From the NCBI GenBank assembly GCA_001916035.1, contig MNRQ01000022.1:1248-65247 (forward strand): DNA of 64,000 nucleotides, in the 5' to 3' direction. Each line of letters opens with the position of its first letter. Position 1 is the first letter of the stretch. A program made the translations under genes and the position numbers. Shown in pieces: positions 45,140-53,925 of the stretch. The notes under the pieces were generated by a model, which did not search any database, was not told the DNA's origin, and saw only the letters and a list, made by a program, of their open reading frames with translations. The stretch comes from Clostridium sp. 27_14 (lineage in GTDB: Bacteria; Bacillota; Clostridia; TANB77; CAG-508).

Positions 45140-46501
45140 ATGAAGTATAAAAAAAGAGAAACTTTAGAATGGAGAAAATTGGATAATTCTGCTAAAATAT
45201 TTCCAATATCTACAGGGAAAAAATATAGTAATGTTTTTAGGTTATCTGTGGTATTGAAGGAAAAAATAAATCCAGAAATATTGGATAAGGCAGTAAAAAT
45301 AGCTTTGGAAAAATATAAATCATTTAAGGTTAGATTAAAGGATGGTTTTTTCTGGAATTATTTGGAACATAATATAAAGGAACCAATAATTGAAATTGAG
45401 AAGGAATATCCATGTAAATATATAAATCCTAAAACTAATAATGGATATTTGTTTAAAGTTACATATTTTGATAAAAAAATTAATATAGATATTTTTCATA
45501 CTTTGACTGATGGGAATAATGGAAGTGTGTTTTTTAGAGAAATTGTATATAATTATTTGGAGCTGGCACATCCTGACGATTTTAAGGAAGAACAAAGAAG
45601 ATATAGAAAAGCTGAATATACAATGGAAGATGGATATATTGCAAATTATGATAAAAAAGCTAAGGACAAGCGTTCTACCCAAAAAGCATATTGCTTGAAA
45701 GGTAGAAAAATAAGTTTGGGTGCAGTTTCTGTTGTTCATGAAATAATTGATTTGAAGATGTTAAAAATAGAAACGAAAAAATATGATTGTACAGTTACTC
45801 AATATTTAACAGCTGTTTTGATTTATTGTGTTTATACGGCTAATTTTATGAATAGTAAAAAGAGTGATAGTGAAAAAAATGTTGAAAATTTAGGTGCTGG
45901 AAAGGGAATGAAGTTAAAAAATCCTATAAAGATTTGTGTGCCTGTTAATTTGAAAAGATATTTTTCTTCAAAAACAATTAGCAATTTCTTTTCTTATATT
46001 ACGGTATCTGCAAATCAGGAGATTATGCTTGAAAATGGAATTTTGAGTTTTGATAAGATTTTGTCTTTTGTGAAAAATGATTTTAAGATTAAACTTACAC
46101 AGGAGGAAATTCAAAAAACAGTTTCTACAAATGTTAGACTTGGAACAAATCCTTTTATTAAGTCAATTCCATTGGTTCTTAAAAAACCTATAGTTAGATT
46201 AAGTTATTCTCAGATTAGAAAGTATACTACAATGACATTTTCTAATATTGGTAGAATTGGTATTATTGGTAAGTATCAGAAATATATTGAACACTTTTTG
46301 ATGTTGATGTCTCCAGATCCTGTTGAGAAAATAAAGTGTTCGGCTTGTTCTTTTGAAAATGAAATTGTTTTTACTTTTACTTCAATTTTGAATAATTGTG
46401 ATATTGAAAAAGAATTTTACAGATTCCTTAAAAGTAGGGGAATCAATATATGTATAGAAAGTAATGGTGTTTTAGATGTTGTATCCTCAAAAATTAAGTA
46501 G
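45140..46501 (+). CDS. condensation-domain-like acyltransferase
   Basis: 453 residues. IDIFHTLTDGNNG carries an HxxxDG motif (His120 to Gly125), the active site of condensation/alcohol acetyltransferase-like enzymes of the CoA-dependent acyltransferase superfamily. A second DFG-like element is not obvious; TFSNIGRIG lies at about 370. No peptide-synthetase domains are attached, so it is a stand-alone enzyme with unknown acceptor. It overlaps the next gene, a DUF6320 membrane protein, by 26 bases. The same pairing recurs in Clostridia from memory, suggesting a joint role at the membrane. Confidence 0.75.
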   Translation: MKYKKRETLEWRKLDNSAKIFPISTGKKYSNVFRLSVVLKEKINPEILDKAVKIALEKYKSFKVRLKDGFFWNYLEHNIKEPIIEIEKEYPCKYINPKTNNGYLFKVTYFDKKINIDIFHTLTDGNNGSVFFREIVYNYLELAHPDDFKEEQRRYRKAEYTMEDGYIANYDKKAKDKRSTQKAYCLKGRKISLGAVSVVHEIIDLKMLKIETKKYDCTVTQYLTAVLIYCVYTANFMNSKKSDSEKNVENLGAGKGMKLKNPIKICVPVNLKRYFSSKTISNFFSYITVSANQEIMLENGILSFDKILSFVKNDFKIKLTQEEIQKTVSTNVRLGTNPFIKSIPLVLKKPIVRLSYSQIRKYTTMTFSNIGRIGIIGKYQKYIEHFLMLMSPDPVEKIKCSACSFENEIVFTFTSILNNCDIEKEFYRFLKSRGINICIESNGVLDVVSSKIK

Positions 46502-47042
46502 TAAAAAGTCAGATTTTATGATTGTTATTGCAATATTATTTTCAGTTGCAGTTGGTGGTATTCTTGTGTTGATTAATCATTTTACTACTCCTGATGTGCA
46601 TTGGGCTGGTTTGGCTAATGCTGGTATTTTGTATGTTTGGGTTAATGTGTTTTATGCTATTAATCATAATACTAATATTGCTGGTTATGTGCTTTTGGAA
46701 ACTTTTGCGATTTCTTTTTTGACTTCTTATATTGATTATAAGACTGGCAATAGAGGCTGGGCTATGAGTTTTGCTATTCCTATTGTTTTGATTGTTGCTA
46801 ATGTTACTATGTTTGTTTTGACTGTGGTTAGTCATAAGAAGTTTATTAGATATGCTGTTTTTCAACTTGTGGTTTGTGGCTTGAGTTTGTTGCCTCTTTA
46901 TTTTGTTTTGAATGGTTTGGTTGATTTTGGCGTGTTGTGTTTTGTGGCTACTGGGGTTTCGGCGGTGAATTTTTTGGTTACTATTTGTTTGTGTGCGAGG
47001 GATACTAAGGATGTTTTGGTTAGAAAGTTCCACCTTGGTTGA
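46476..47042 (+). CDS. DUF6320-type membrane protein
   Basis: 188 residues with six likely membrane spans (from about residues 15, 43, 68, 97, 128 and 155), no obvious catalytic motif. It resembles DUF6320 proteins that accompany condensation-like acyltransferases. Translation overlaps the previous gene, so coupling is likely. The sequence is unusually T- and G-rich with T-ending codons (GCT, GTT, ATT), unlike the A-rich genes around it; this partly reflects the hydrophobic content. Stop is TGA. Confidence 0.7.
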   Translation: MLYPQKLSSKKSDFMIVIAILFSVAVGGILVLINHFTTPDVHWAGLANAGILYVWVNVFYAINHNTNIAGYVLLETFAISFLTSYIDYKTGNRGWAMSFAIPIVLIVANVTMFVLTVVSHKKFIRYAVFQLVVCGLSLLPLYFVLNGLVDFGVLCFVATGVSAVNFLVTICLCARDTKDVLVRKFHLG

Positions 47043-47125
47043 AAAATAATTATAATTTTGGCTGCGTCAAACGGCATTTAAAATTTAATCAACGTACAAA
47101 AATTTTTAGATAAAGGGGTTTAGAT

Positions 47126-48151
47126 ATGAAAAATATTAAGGATTATAATTTGGAAGAGTTGAAAAAAGAGTTACAGAGTATGGATGAAAAGACTTTTAGA
47201 GCAGAGCAAATTTTTAAGTGGCTATATCAAGAGAAGGTTAGAAGTTTTGATGAAATGACAAATTTGTCTTTGAATCTTAGAAATAAATTAAAACAAAATT
47301 ATACTATTTGCAATTATAATATATTAAAAAAACAGGAGTCTAAAGATGGTACGATAAAGTATTTATTCGATGTACTGGATGGAAATGCTATAGAAACTGT
47401 GCTAATGAGTTATCACCACGGTTATAGTATTTGTGTTTCTTCACAAATAGGTTGTAAAATGGGTTGTAAATTTTGTGCGTCTACTGGTATAAATTTTATT
47501 AGAAGTTTGACTAGTGGGGAGATTGTTGAACAAATAATTGCTGTTGAACAGGATCAAAATATTCGTATTTCAAATGTTGTTTTTATGGGAATTGGTGAGC
47601 CTTTGGATAACTATGATAATGTTGTTAATGCTATACATATTATTAATAACCCTAAAGGTCTTAATATTGGGGCTCGTCATATTAGTGTTTCAACAAGTGG
47701 GTTGGTTTCTAAAATTTATCAATTGGCAGATGAGAATATTCAGTGTACTTTGTCTATTTCTTTACATGCTACAAATAATGAAAAGAGAAGTGGAATGATG
47801 CCTGTAAATAATGCTTATCCAATAGAAGAATTGATTCAGGCTTGTAAAGACTATATTGCAAAGACTAATCGTCGTATTTCTTTTGAGTATGCTTTGGCTA
47901 AAGATAGTAATGATAATTTAGATGATGCTAAGGAGTTAGTTAAATTGCTAAAGGGTATGTTATGCCATGTTAATTTGATTCCTATTAATAAGATTGAAAA
48001 TGGTCAATATAGCAAGTCTACAAATGAAAATATTATGAAGTTTAGAGATTATTTAAATGATCATGGCATTGTTGCTACAATTAGGAGAGAACTGGGCTCT
48101 GATATTGATGCTGCTTGTGGACAACTTAGAAGGAAAAATTTAAAAGAGTAA
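47126..48151 (+). CDS. rlmN: dual-specificity 23S rRNA/tRNA A2503/A37 methyltransferase RlmN
   Basis: 341 residues. The radical SAM motif is CKMGCKFCAS (Cys110, 114, 117), followed by VVFMGIGEPLDNY. Conserved Cys331 in DIDAACGQL serves as the methyl carrier with a second internal Cys. It forms 2-methyladenosine in 23S rRNA and some tRNAs. The start has AAAGGGG upstream. A shared terminator lies between it and spoIVA. Confidence 0.95.
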   Translation: MKNIKDYNLEELKKELQSMDEKTFRAEQIFKWLYQEKVRSFDEMTNLSLNLRNKLKQNYTICNYNILKKQESKDGTIKYLFDVLDGNAIETVLMSYHHGYSICVSSQIGCKMGCKFCASTGINFIRSLTSGEIVEQIIAVEQDQNIRISNVVFMGIGEPLDNYDNVVNAIHIINNPKGLNIGARHISVSTSGLVSKIYQLADENIQCTLSISLHATNNEKRSGMMPVNNAYPIEELIQACKDYIAKTNRRISFEYALAKDSNDNLDDAKELVKLLKGMLCHVNLIPINKIENGQYSKSTNENIMKFRDYLNDHGIVATIRRELGSDIDAACGQLRRKNLKE

Positions 48152-48162
48152 AATGATTAATA

Positions 48163-48185
48163 AACCACGTGTTTTACACGTGGTT
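48163..48185. terminator. hairpin between convergent rlmN and spoIVA
   Basis: AACCACGTG/CACGTGGTT, nine base pairs with a TTTTA loop. T-rich sequence follows a few bases downstream on the plus strand, so it may serve rlmN primarily. Confidence 0.65.
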
Positions 48186-48198
48186 AAGATTGCTTTTT

Positions 48199-49677
48199 TT
48201 AAAGAATTATGCAAATTAATCCTCCAGAACCTTCATTTACAATACGTTCTAAAGTTTCTTGAAGCTTAAGTTGAGCGTCTTCAGGCATTTTAGAAAGTTT
48301 TGTTTGTAAACCTTCATTTACAAGTTCATGAAGACTTTTGCCAAAAATATTTGATTCCCAGATTTTTTTAGGATCACTTTCAAACTCAGAAAGTAAGTAA
48401 TTTACTAATTCTTCAGATTGTTTTTCAGAACCAACAATTGGTGAAACTTCAGTTGTTACATTAGTTTTTATCATATGGATAGAAGGTGCATTAGCACGTA
48501 ATTTAACGCCAAATCGAGATCCTTGTTTAACCATTTCTGGTTCTTCTAGTTCAAGTTCGTCAATAGAAGGTGTGACTATACCATAACCTTTTCTATCGAC
48601 TTCATCTAATGCGTAAGCGATTTTATCATAGCGTTTTTTTGTAGAAGAAAGTTCACGTATAATTCCAAATAAATCTCCTTCATTTTGAACTTCAACTCCA
48701 GTAATTTCAGAAAGTACAGAGTAAAATAAATTTTCTTTTAATTCTATTTTTATATTTACAAATCCTGAACCAAGCTGGATATTTTGTACTGTTGTGTTTT
48801 CGATAATATTTGTTTTTGAGATTTTTTGAGTGCAAGATGAAACATCACGTAAAACTTTAATATTAGAAAATGCATCTTTTATTTCATTTATTAATTCAGA
48901 TTTTAATGAATGATTGAAATCTAAACCATCTATCCATTTTGGAAATTTAATGGCAATTCTTTCAACAGGAAATTCGTATAATACTTTAGAAAAAATAGTG
49001 TTTATATCTTCTATTTGTAAGTTTGAGCAATTCATAGGTATTACACTGCATTTATATTTATTTGCTAAAACTGTGGCTAATTCTTTTGTTTTTGAATCGT
49101 TTGGATCATAAGAGTTTAGTACAATAACAAATGGTTTGTTAAGAGCTTTTAATTCACTGACAACTCGTTCTTCTGCTTTTATATAATCTTCACGTGGAAT
49201 GTCTGTAATAGTTCCATCTGTTGTGACTAAAATTCCGATTGTTGAGTGTTCTTCAATGACTTTTTGGGTTCCTATTTCTGCGGCTTTTTCAAATGGTATT
49301 TCTTCTTCTGACCAAGGTGTTTTTACCATTCTCGGCATGTCGTCTTCTAAGTATCCAATAGCATTATCTACTAAATAGCCAACACAATCGACTAGTCTTG
49401 TTTTAAATTTTAGATTATTATCTAATGTGATTTCTATTGCTTCATTTGGTACGAATTTTGGTTCTGTGGTCATAATGGTTTTTCCGCCGGCACTTTGTGG
49501 CAATTCATCTTTTGCTCTTTCTTTTTTATACTCGTTATCAATGTTAGGAATTACTAATAAGTCCATAAAGTTTTTTATAAATGTGGATTTACCAGTTCTT
49601 ACAGGACCAACCACCCCAACATATATATCCCCATCGGTCCTTTTTGCGATGTCTTGATACAATCTTGTATTTTCCAT
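48199..49677 (-). CDS. spoIVA: stage IV sporulation protein A (spore coat ATPase)
   Basis: 492 residues, the exact family size. The N-terminal ATPase has GPVRTGKST (24-32). The protein ends in the conserved GGLICIIL that anchors it through SpoVM. SpoIVA polymerises into the basement layer of the spore coat in the mother cell. GGAGGTATATAG precedes the ATG. Its presence is strong evidence for an endospore former. Confidence 0.97.
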   Translation of the reverse strand: MENTRLYQDIAKRTDGDIYVGVVGPVRTGKSTFIKNFMDLLVIPNIDNEYKKERAKDELPQSAGGKTIMTTEPKFVPNEAIEITLDNNLKFKTRLVDCVGYLVDNAIGYLEDDMPRMVKTPWSEEEIPFEKAAEIGTQKVIEEHSTIGILVTTDGTITDIPREDYIKAEERVVSELKALNKPFVIVLNSYDPNDSKTKELATVLANKYKCSVIPMNCSNLQIEDINTIFSKVLYEFPVERIAIKFPKWIDGLDFNHSLKSELINEIKDAFSNIKVLRDVSSCTQKISKTNIIENTTVQNIQLGSGFVNIKIELKENLFYSVLSEITGVEVQNEGDLFGIIRELSSTKKRYDKIAYALDEVDRKGYGIVTPSIDELELEEPEMVKQGSRFGVKLRANAPSIHMIKTNVTTEVSPIVGSEKQSEELVNYLLSEFESDPKKIWESNIFGKSLHELVNEGLQTKLSKMPEDAQLKLQETLERIVNEGSGGLICIIL

Positions 49678-49919
49678 CTATATACCTCCTTCAATTTCAT
49701 AAGAAAATGTTTGTACAAAATTACTTTACTTCATTTATATTGATTTTATTTGTTGGATATGACAAGTTTGAAAAAAAATTTGCAAATATGATAGAAGTAT
49801 GATAAAATTAATGCAAATTTTTGAAATGTAAAAGTAAACAAATAGAAAAGTATAGAATAAGATAGAGTAAAGAAAATAGTTTTAATACTATAAGGCCTTA
49901 GGAAGGATTGTGATATAAT

Positions 49920-51179
49920 ATGGATAAATTGCAAGAAGTTGTATTAATATTGAAAGAATATAACCAAGAACATATTATAAAATATATGGAAAATTTGAAT
50001 GAAAAAGAAAAAGAAGAATTAGAAGAACAGATTTTAAAAATAGATTTTCATCAATTAACAGAATTGTATGAAAATGCAAAAAAGATTATAGAAATAAAAG
50101 AAAACAAAATAGAAAAAATAGATTATATAGATAAACAAAAAATGAGTAATAGTCAAAAACAACAGTTATCAGATATAGGTGGTGCAGTTGTTGCAACAGG
50201 AAAATATGCAGTTGTTACAATGGCTGGAGGGCAAGGTAGTAGGCTAGAACACCCAGGACCAAAAGGAACTTTTAAATTAGATGTTTATGGAAAAGGAAAA
50301 TATCTTTTTGAGATATTAGTTGATAATTTAAAAGAAGCAAATAAAAAATATCAAACAACTATACCATGGTATATAATGACTAGTAAAGAAAATCATGATG
50401 AAACTTATCAATTTTTAGAAAAAAATAATTATTTTGGATATGATAAAAACTATGTAACTTTATTTATGCAAGGTGAATTACCTTTAGTTAGTTTAGATGG
50501 AAAATTATTAATAGGGAAAAATAAATTAGTAAAATTGGCATCTGATGGAAATGGTGGAACATTTGCATCTTTAAGATTGTCAGGAGCTTTGGCAGATATG
50601 AAAGAGAGAGGCATAGAATGGGTATTTATAGGTAGTGTTGACAATGTATTATTAAAAATGGTTGATACTATTTTGTTAGGATTTGCTATAGATAAGGGAG
50701 TGCAAATCGCATCAAAATCAATTGTAAAGGCTAACCCAGAGGAAAAAGTAGGGGTTTTTTGTAAGATGAATGGGCATCCTAAGGTTATTGAATATTCAGA
50801 ATTGCCTGAAAAAATGGCAGAAGAGATTGATGATGATGGTGAGTTGAGATATGGTGAGTCACACGTTATGTGCAATTTGTTTACAATAGATGCTATTGAA
50901 GATATTAGTAAACAACCATTAATATATCATAGTGCAATTAAAAAGAATTCTTATTTAGATGAAAATGGAAAAGAAATAATTCCTAGTGAAAAGAATTGTT
51001 ATAAATTTGAGGCTTTTATTTTTGATGCTTTTACTTTTTTTGATGATATAGCAATTTTAAGGGGAAAAAGAGAAGAGGACTTTGCTCCAGTTAAGAATAA
51101 AGAAGGAGTTGATAGTCCTAAAACGGCAAAAGAGTTGTATGAAAAATATTGGAATTTTAGACAAAAGGCTGAAAAATAA
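49920..51179 (+). CDS. UDP-sugar pyrophosphorylase, UAP1/UGP-like
   Basis: 419 residues of the UDPGP family, which in most bacteria is replaced by GlmU or GalU. The nucleotide loop VTMAGGQGSRLEHPGPKG (about 98-116) and SDGNGGTFASL and VFIGSVDNVLLK are those of eukaryotic-type UDP-N-acetylglucosamine or UDP-glucose pyrophosphorylases. The substrate cannot be fixed from sequence. The first ~85 residues are charged and helical. The hexapeptide acyltransferase-like gene 112 bases on may form a pathway with it. AGGAAGGATTGTG precedes the ATG. Confidence 0.85.
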   Translation: MDKLQEVVLILKEYNQEHIIKYMENLNEKEKEELEEQILKIDFHQLTELYENAKKIIEIKENKIEKIDYIDKQKMSNSQKQQLSDIGGAVVATGKYAVVTMAGGQGSRLEHPGPKGTFKLDVYGKGKYLFEILVDNLKEANKKYQTTIPWYIMTSKENHDETYQFLEKNNYFGYDKNYVTLFMQGELPLVSLDGKLLIGKNKLVKLASDGNGGTFASLRLSGALADMKERGIEWVFIGSVDNVLLKMVDTILLGFAIDKGVQIASKSIVKANPEEKVGVFCKMNGHPKVIEYSELPEKMAEEIDDDGELRYGESHVMCNLFTIDAIEDISKQPLIYHSAIKKNSYLDENGKEIIPSEKNCYKFEAFIFDAFTFFDDIAILRGKREEDFAPVKNKEGVDSPKTAKELYEKYWNFRQKAEK

Positions 51180-51291
51180 AATATTATTGAATGTAAAAAT
51201 TATAGTGAATATAAAAATGCAATAATAAATTTAAAGAAAATCTAGGATTATAATTTTGAATGATAATTATTTAAAAGGAATGTGATTAAAG

Positions 51292-51969
51292 ATGAATATG
51301 GAAGAATGTAAAATTCAGAATTTATATGCATTGGAAAATACAATAGCTGAGCCACTTTTGACAAGATATACATATCCATGGGAAGCATTAAAAAATATTG
51401 GTGATTTTATAGTAGAATTTGGAAATAAATTGCCAAAAGAAGATTATATTGTAAAAGGGGAAAATGTGTGGATTTCTAAAACAGCAAATATAGCTGAAAC
51501 AGCGTATATTAAAGGTCCTGCAATTATTTGTGATAATGTTGAAATTAGGCATTGTGCTTTTATTAGAGGAAATGCAATAGTTGGAAAAAATGCTGTAGTG
51601 GGTAATTCTACCGAATTGAAAAATGTAATTTTGTTTGATAATGTGCAAGTACCACATTACAATTATGTTGGTGATTCTATTTTGGGGTATAAGGCACACA
51701 TGGGTGCAGGTTCAATAACTTCAAATGTGAAATCAGATAAAAAAATGGTTATTATAAAAAATAATATTACTGGGGAAATTATTGAAACAAATAGAAAAAA
51801 AGTTGGAGCAATGATTGGAGATTTTGTTGAAATAGGTTGTGGAAGTGTTTTAAATCCAGGAACTGTTATAGGAAAAAATACCAATATATATCCACTTTCT
51901 TCTGTTAGAGGTGTTGTTCTAGAAGATAGTATTTATAAGAATGAAAATAATATAGTACATAAAGTATAA
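51292..51969 (+). CDS. left-handed beta-helix (hexapeptide repeat) protein, acyltransferase-like
   Basis: 225 residues. From about residue 60 imperfect hexapeptide repeats appear (VWISKTANIAETAYIKGPAI, then NVEIRHCAFIRGNAIVGKNA, VVGNST and the GCGSVLNPGTVIGKN end). The layout resembles the C-terminal domain of GlmU and related sugar acetyltransferases or nucleotidyltransferase partners. With the UDPGP gene just upstream it could replace a bifunctional GlmU or act on a sugar phosphate, which is inference. AAAAGGAATGTG precedes the ATG. Confidence 0.75.
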   Translation: MNMEECKIQNLYALENTIAEPLLTRYTYPWEALKNIGDFIVEFGNKLPKEDYIVKGENVWISKTANIAETAYIKGPAIICDNVEIRHCAFIRGNAIVGKNAVVGNSTELKNVILFDNVQVPHYNYVGDSILGYKAHMGAGSITSNVKSDKKMVIIKNNITGEIIETNRKKVGAMIGDFVEIGCGSVLNPGTVIGKNTNIYPLSSVRGVVLEDSIYKNENNIVHKV

Positions 51970-51974
51970 AATAT

Positions 51975-52016
51975 AAAAAAGATTCAAGCTAATTTATTAT
52001 AGTTTGAATCTTTTTT
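51975..52016. terminator. bidirectional terminator
   Basis: AAAAAAGATTCAA/TTGAATCTTTTTT stem between convergent genes (hexapeptide protein and holin-like protein), T-runs on both strands. Confidence 0.85.
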
Positions 52017-52019
52017 GTA

Positions 52020-52391
52020 CTACATTTCTTGGTTGCCAGGTAAGAAATAATCAACTACACCATAAATTAAAGCACCTATAATAGCGGCAATCCATGAAAT
52101 AGTATATCCAGCAACAAAGAATTGTGTTACATACAAAGTAATAGCAGCTAGTGCAAATCCTACAAAGCCTTTACCAAATGGACTGGCATGTAAACCAGTA
52201 AATTTGGTTACTAAATAGTCTAAAACTGTTAGAACAACAGCAGCTATGATTAATGTCCAAATGTTGTTTATAGAAAATCCAGGAGTAAAGAAAGCTGTGA
52301 TTGCTAAAACAACAGCTGCTCCAATTAATCTTCCAACTATTTGCCAGACTGTAGAACTATTACTTTTTGTATTTGATTCTGTGTTTGACAT
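52020..52391 (-). CDS. small four-span membrane protein, holin-4/DUF2512-like
   Basis: 123 residues. A short Ser/Asn-rich N-terminus is followed by four hydrophobic spans (about 15-36, 44-62, 74-93 and 97-115), with FFTPGFSINNIWTLIIAAVV typical of the PF04020 / DUF2512-type membrane families. Despite the holin name these are chromosomal proteins of unknown function, and no phage genes lie nearby. AAGGAGGTTCACC precedes the ATG. Confidence 0.65.
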   Translation of the reverse strand: MSNTESNTKSNSSTVWQIVGRLIGAAVVLAITAFFTPGFSINNIWTLIIAAVVLTVLDYLVTKFTGLHASPFGKGFVGFALAAITLYVTQFFVAGYTISWIAAIIGALIYGVVDYFLPGNQEM

Positions 52392-52700
52392 GGTGAACCT
52401 CCTTACCTAAAAATTAGAATTGATATTTATGCTTATAAAGACATAACTTTTTGTACAATTTTTTTTAGGTTACAATTTTATTATGGGCAAAAAATTTTTT
52501 TTTATACAAAAAATTAAAAATAATAATATTTTTTTGTGAATAAAAAGAAAAAATTTGAAAAAAATAAAATTGATAAGTATTATTAAATGAAATAGAAAAT
52601 AGTAAATTGTAAAATGAAAATTTTAGTTTGAAATAGAAAATGAAAATTAAAAAATGATAAAAAATAAATTTGATAAATGATATAGAAAGGAAGATTAAAG
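52392..52700. other. A+T-rich spacer between divergent genes
   Basis: 309 bases with long A and T runs, no gene, no strong palindrome. It must hold the promoters of the two divergent membrane-protein genes, but I cannot place them with confidence. Confidence 0.5.
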
Positions 52701-53371
52701 TTGTTAGTTACTTTTTTTAGAGCGATTCTTTTATATATAATTGTTTTAATAGTTATGAGATTAATGGGAAAAAGGGAAATAGGGCAATTACAGCCATTTG
52801 AATTGGCTATATCAATAATGATTGCAGATTTAGCTTCTATACCAATGACAGATACGGGTGTACCAATATCAAATGGTATAATACCAATATTGGGATTATT
52901 AGTAATGCATTTAGTAATATCTGTTGTGAATTTAAAGAGTATAAAAGCAAGAGAGATAATTTGTGACCAAGAATATTAATATATAGAGGTAGAATTGATG
53001 AAAAGGCGTTAAAAAAGGAGAGATTTACAATTAATGAGCTGGAAGAAAGGTTAAGGGGAAATAATGTTGTTAATTTGGGTGATGTTGAATATGCAATATT
53101 AGAGACAAGTGGAAATATTACAGTTATTCAGAAACCAGAAAAAAGAAATACAATTCCAGAAGATTTTAATATTGTTCCAGATTATGAGGGGATTTCTTAT
53201 GATTTGGTTGTTGATGGAAAAATTATGGATGAAAATTTGAAAAAATTAGGAAAAAATTATCAATGGTTGAAAAAGCAGGTTGAAAAATTTAATATAAGGC
53301 CAGAAGAGGCTTTAGTTGTTACAATTGATGGTAAAGGACAAATTTTTTGCCAAGAAAAAGAGAAAGGGTAG
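52701..53371 (+). pseudogene. YetF/DUF421 membrane protein gene, frameshifted
   Basis: The first part (52701-52979) encodes 92 residues with two or three membrane spans and RLMGKREIGQLQPFELAISI, the DUF421 hallmark, then stops. From about 52967 the next frame continues the family sequence: RILIYRGRIDEKALKKERFT, then GDVEYAILETSGNITVI to the stop at 53371. Loss of a single base near 52966 (in CCAAGAA) explains the break. This is a real one-base deletion or a sequencing/assembly error. The TTG start follows AGAAAGGAAG. A DUF4363 gene follows, the usual partner. Confidence 0.85.
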
Positions 53372-53379
53372 TGATTTTT

Positions 53380-53778
53380 TTGTATAAGGAAATAGTTTTT
53401 TCTATAATTATAATTGTAGTAGTTGTTTTTGAAAATATATTGACTCAAAATTATACTCATGATTCTGTAAGAAAGACTACTTCTAAATTGGAGGAATTGA
53501 AGCAAGAATTGTTAGTTGATTCAAAAGATGATATAGATTGGAATAAGGCTAAAGAGGATTTTATGACTTTACAGACAGAATGGAGAAATAGTTTTGAAAA
53601 ATTGGCTTATTATATAGAGCATGATGAGTTGGAAAAAGTTGATACAAATTTAATTGGGCTTAAAAGCTATATTGAAACAGAAGAAGAATCAGATGCTGTT
53701 AGTGAATTGGAAAAAAGTGTTTTTGTTTTGAAACATATTGAAGATAAAACAAGGATGAATTTGAAAAATATATTTTAA
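53380..53778 (+). CDS. DUF4363 family membrane-anchored protein
   Basis: 132 residues. One N-terminal membrane span (about 3-22, IVFSIIIIVVVVFENIL) is followed by a helical extracytoplasmic part (LEELKQELLVDSKDDIDWNK, then HIEDKTRMNLKNIF). It matches DUF4363, usually found right after yetF-like genes in Clostridia. TTG at 53380 fits AGAAAGGG; GTG at 53371 overlaps the previous stop. The function is unknown. Confidence 0.78.
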   Translation: MYKEIVFSIIIIVVVVFENILTQNYTHDSVRKTTSKLEELKQELLVDSKDDIDWNKAKEDFMTLQTEWRNSFEKLAYYIEHDELEKVDTNLIGLKSYIETEEESDAVSELEKSVFVLKHIEDKTRMNLKNIF

Positions 53779-53788
53779 TTTTTTAATA

Positions 53789-53880
53789 GAACAAAAGCGG
53801 ACATTAATAGTATTTACACTTATTTAGACATTAATAACATTTGTATTATTTAGAAAATTTTAATGTCCGCGTCTTTGTTC
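53789..53880 (-). repeat. R1 element (reverse) with internal expansion
   Basis: Ends GAACAAAAGCGGACATTAAT and GTCCGCGTCTTTGTTC match module c inverted, but the middle is longer. It contains an ATTAATA-type segment twice (ACATTAATAGTATTT and ACATTAATAACATTT), as if one part were duplicated. Modules a and b are absent. Confidence 0.75.
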
Positions 53881-53925
53881 GAGTGTGAAATTTATTGTTT
53901 TTTACACTCTTAAAAATATTTAAGG

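Noticed and set aside
46542..47033. 163-residue minus-strand frame opposite the DUF6320 gene
   Set aside because: Asn/Ser/Ile-rich antisense translation caused by the T-ending codons of the sense gene; no ribosome site.
52020..52391. Prophage lysis cassette
   Set aside because: The protein is holin-like only in family name; no endolysin, capsid, integrase or other phage gene is near.
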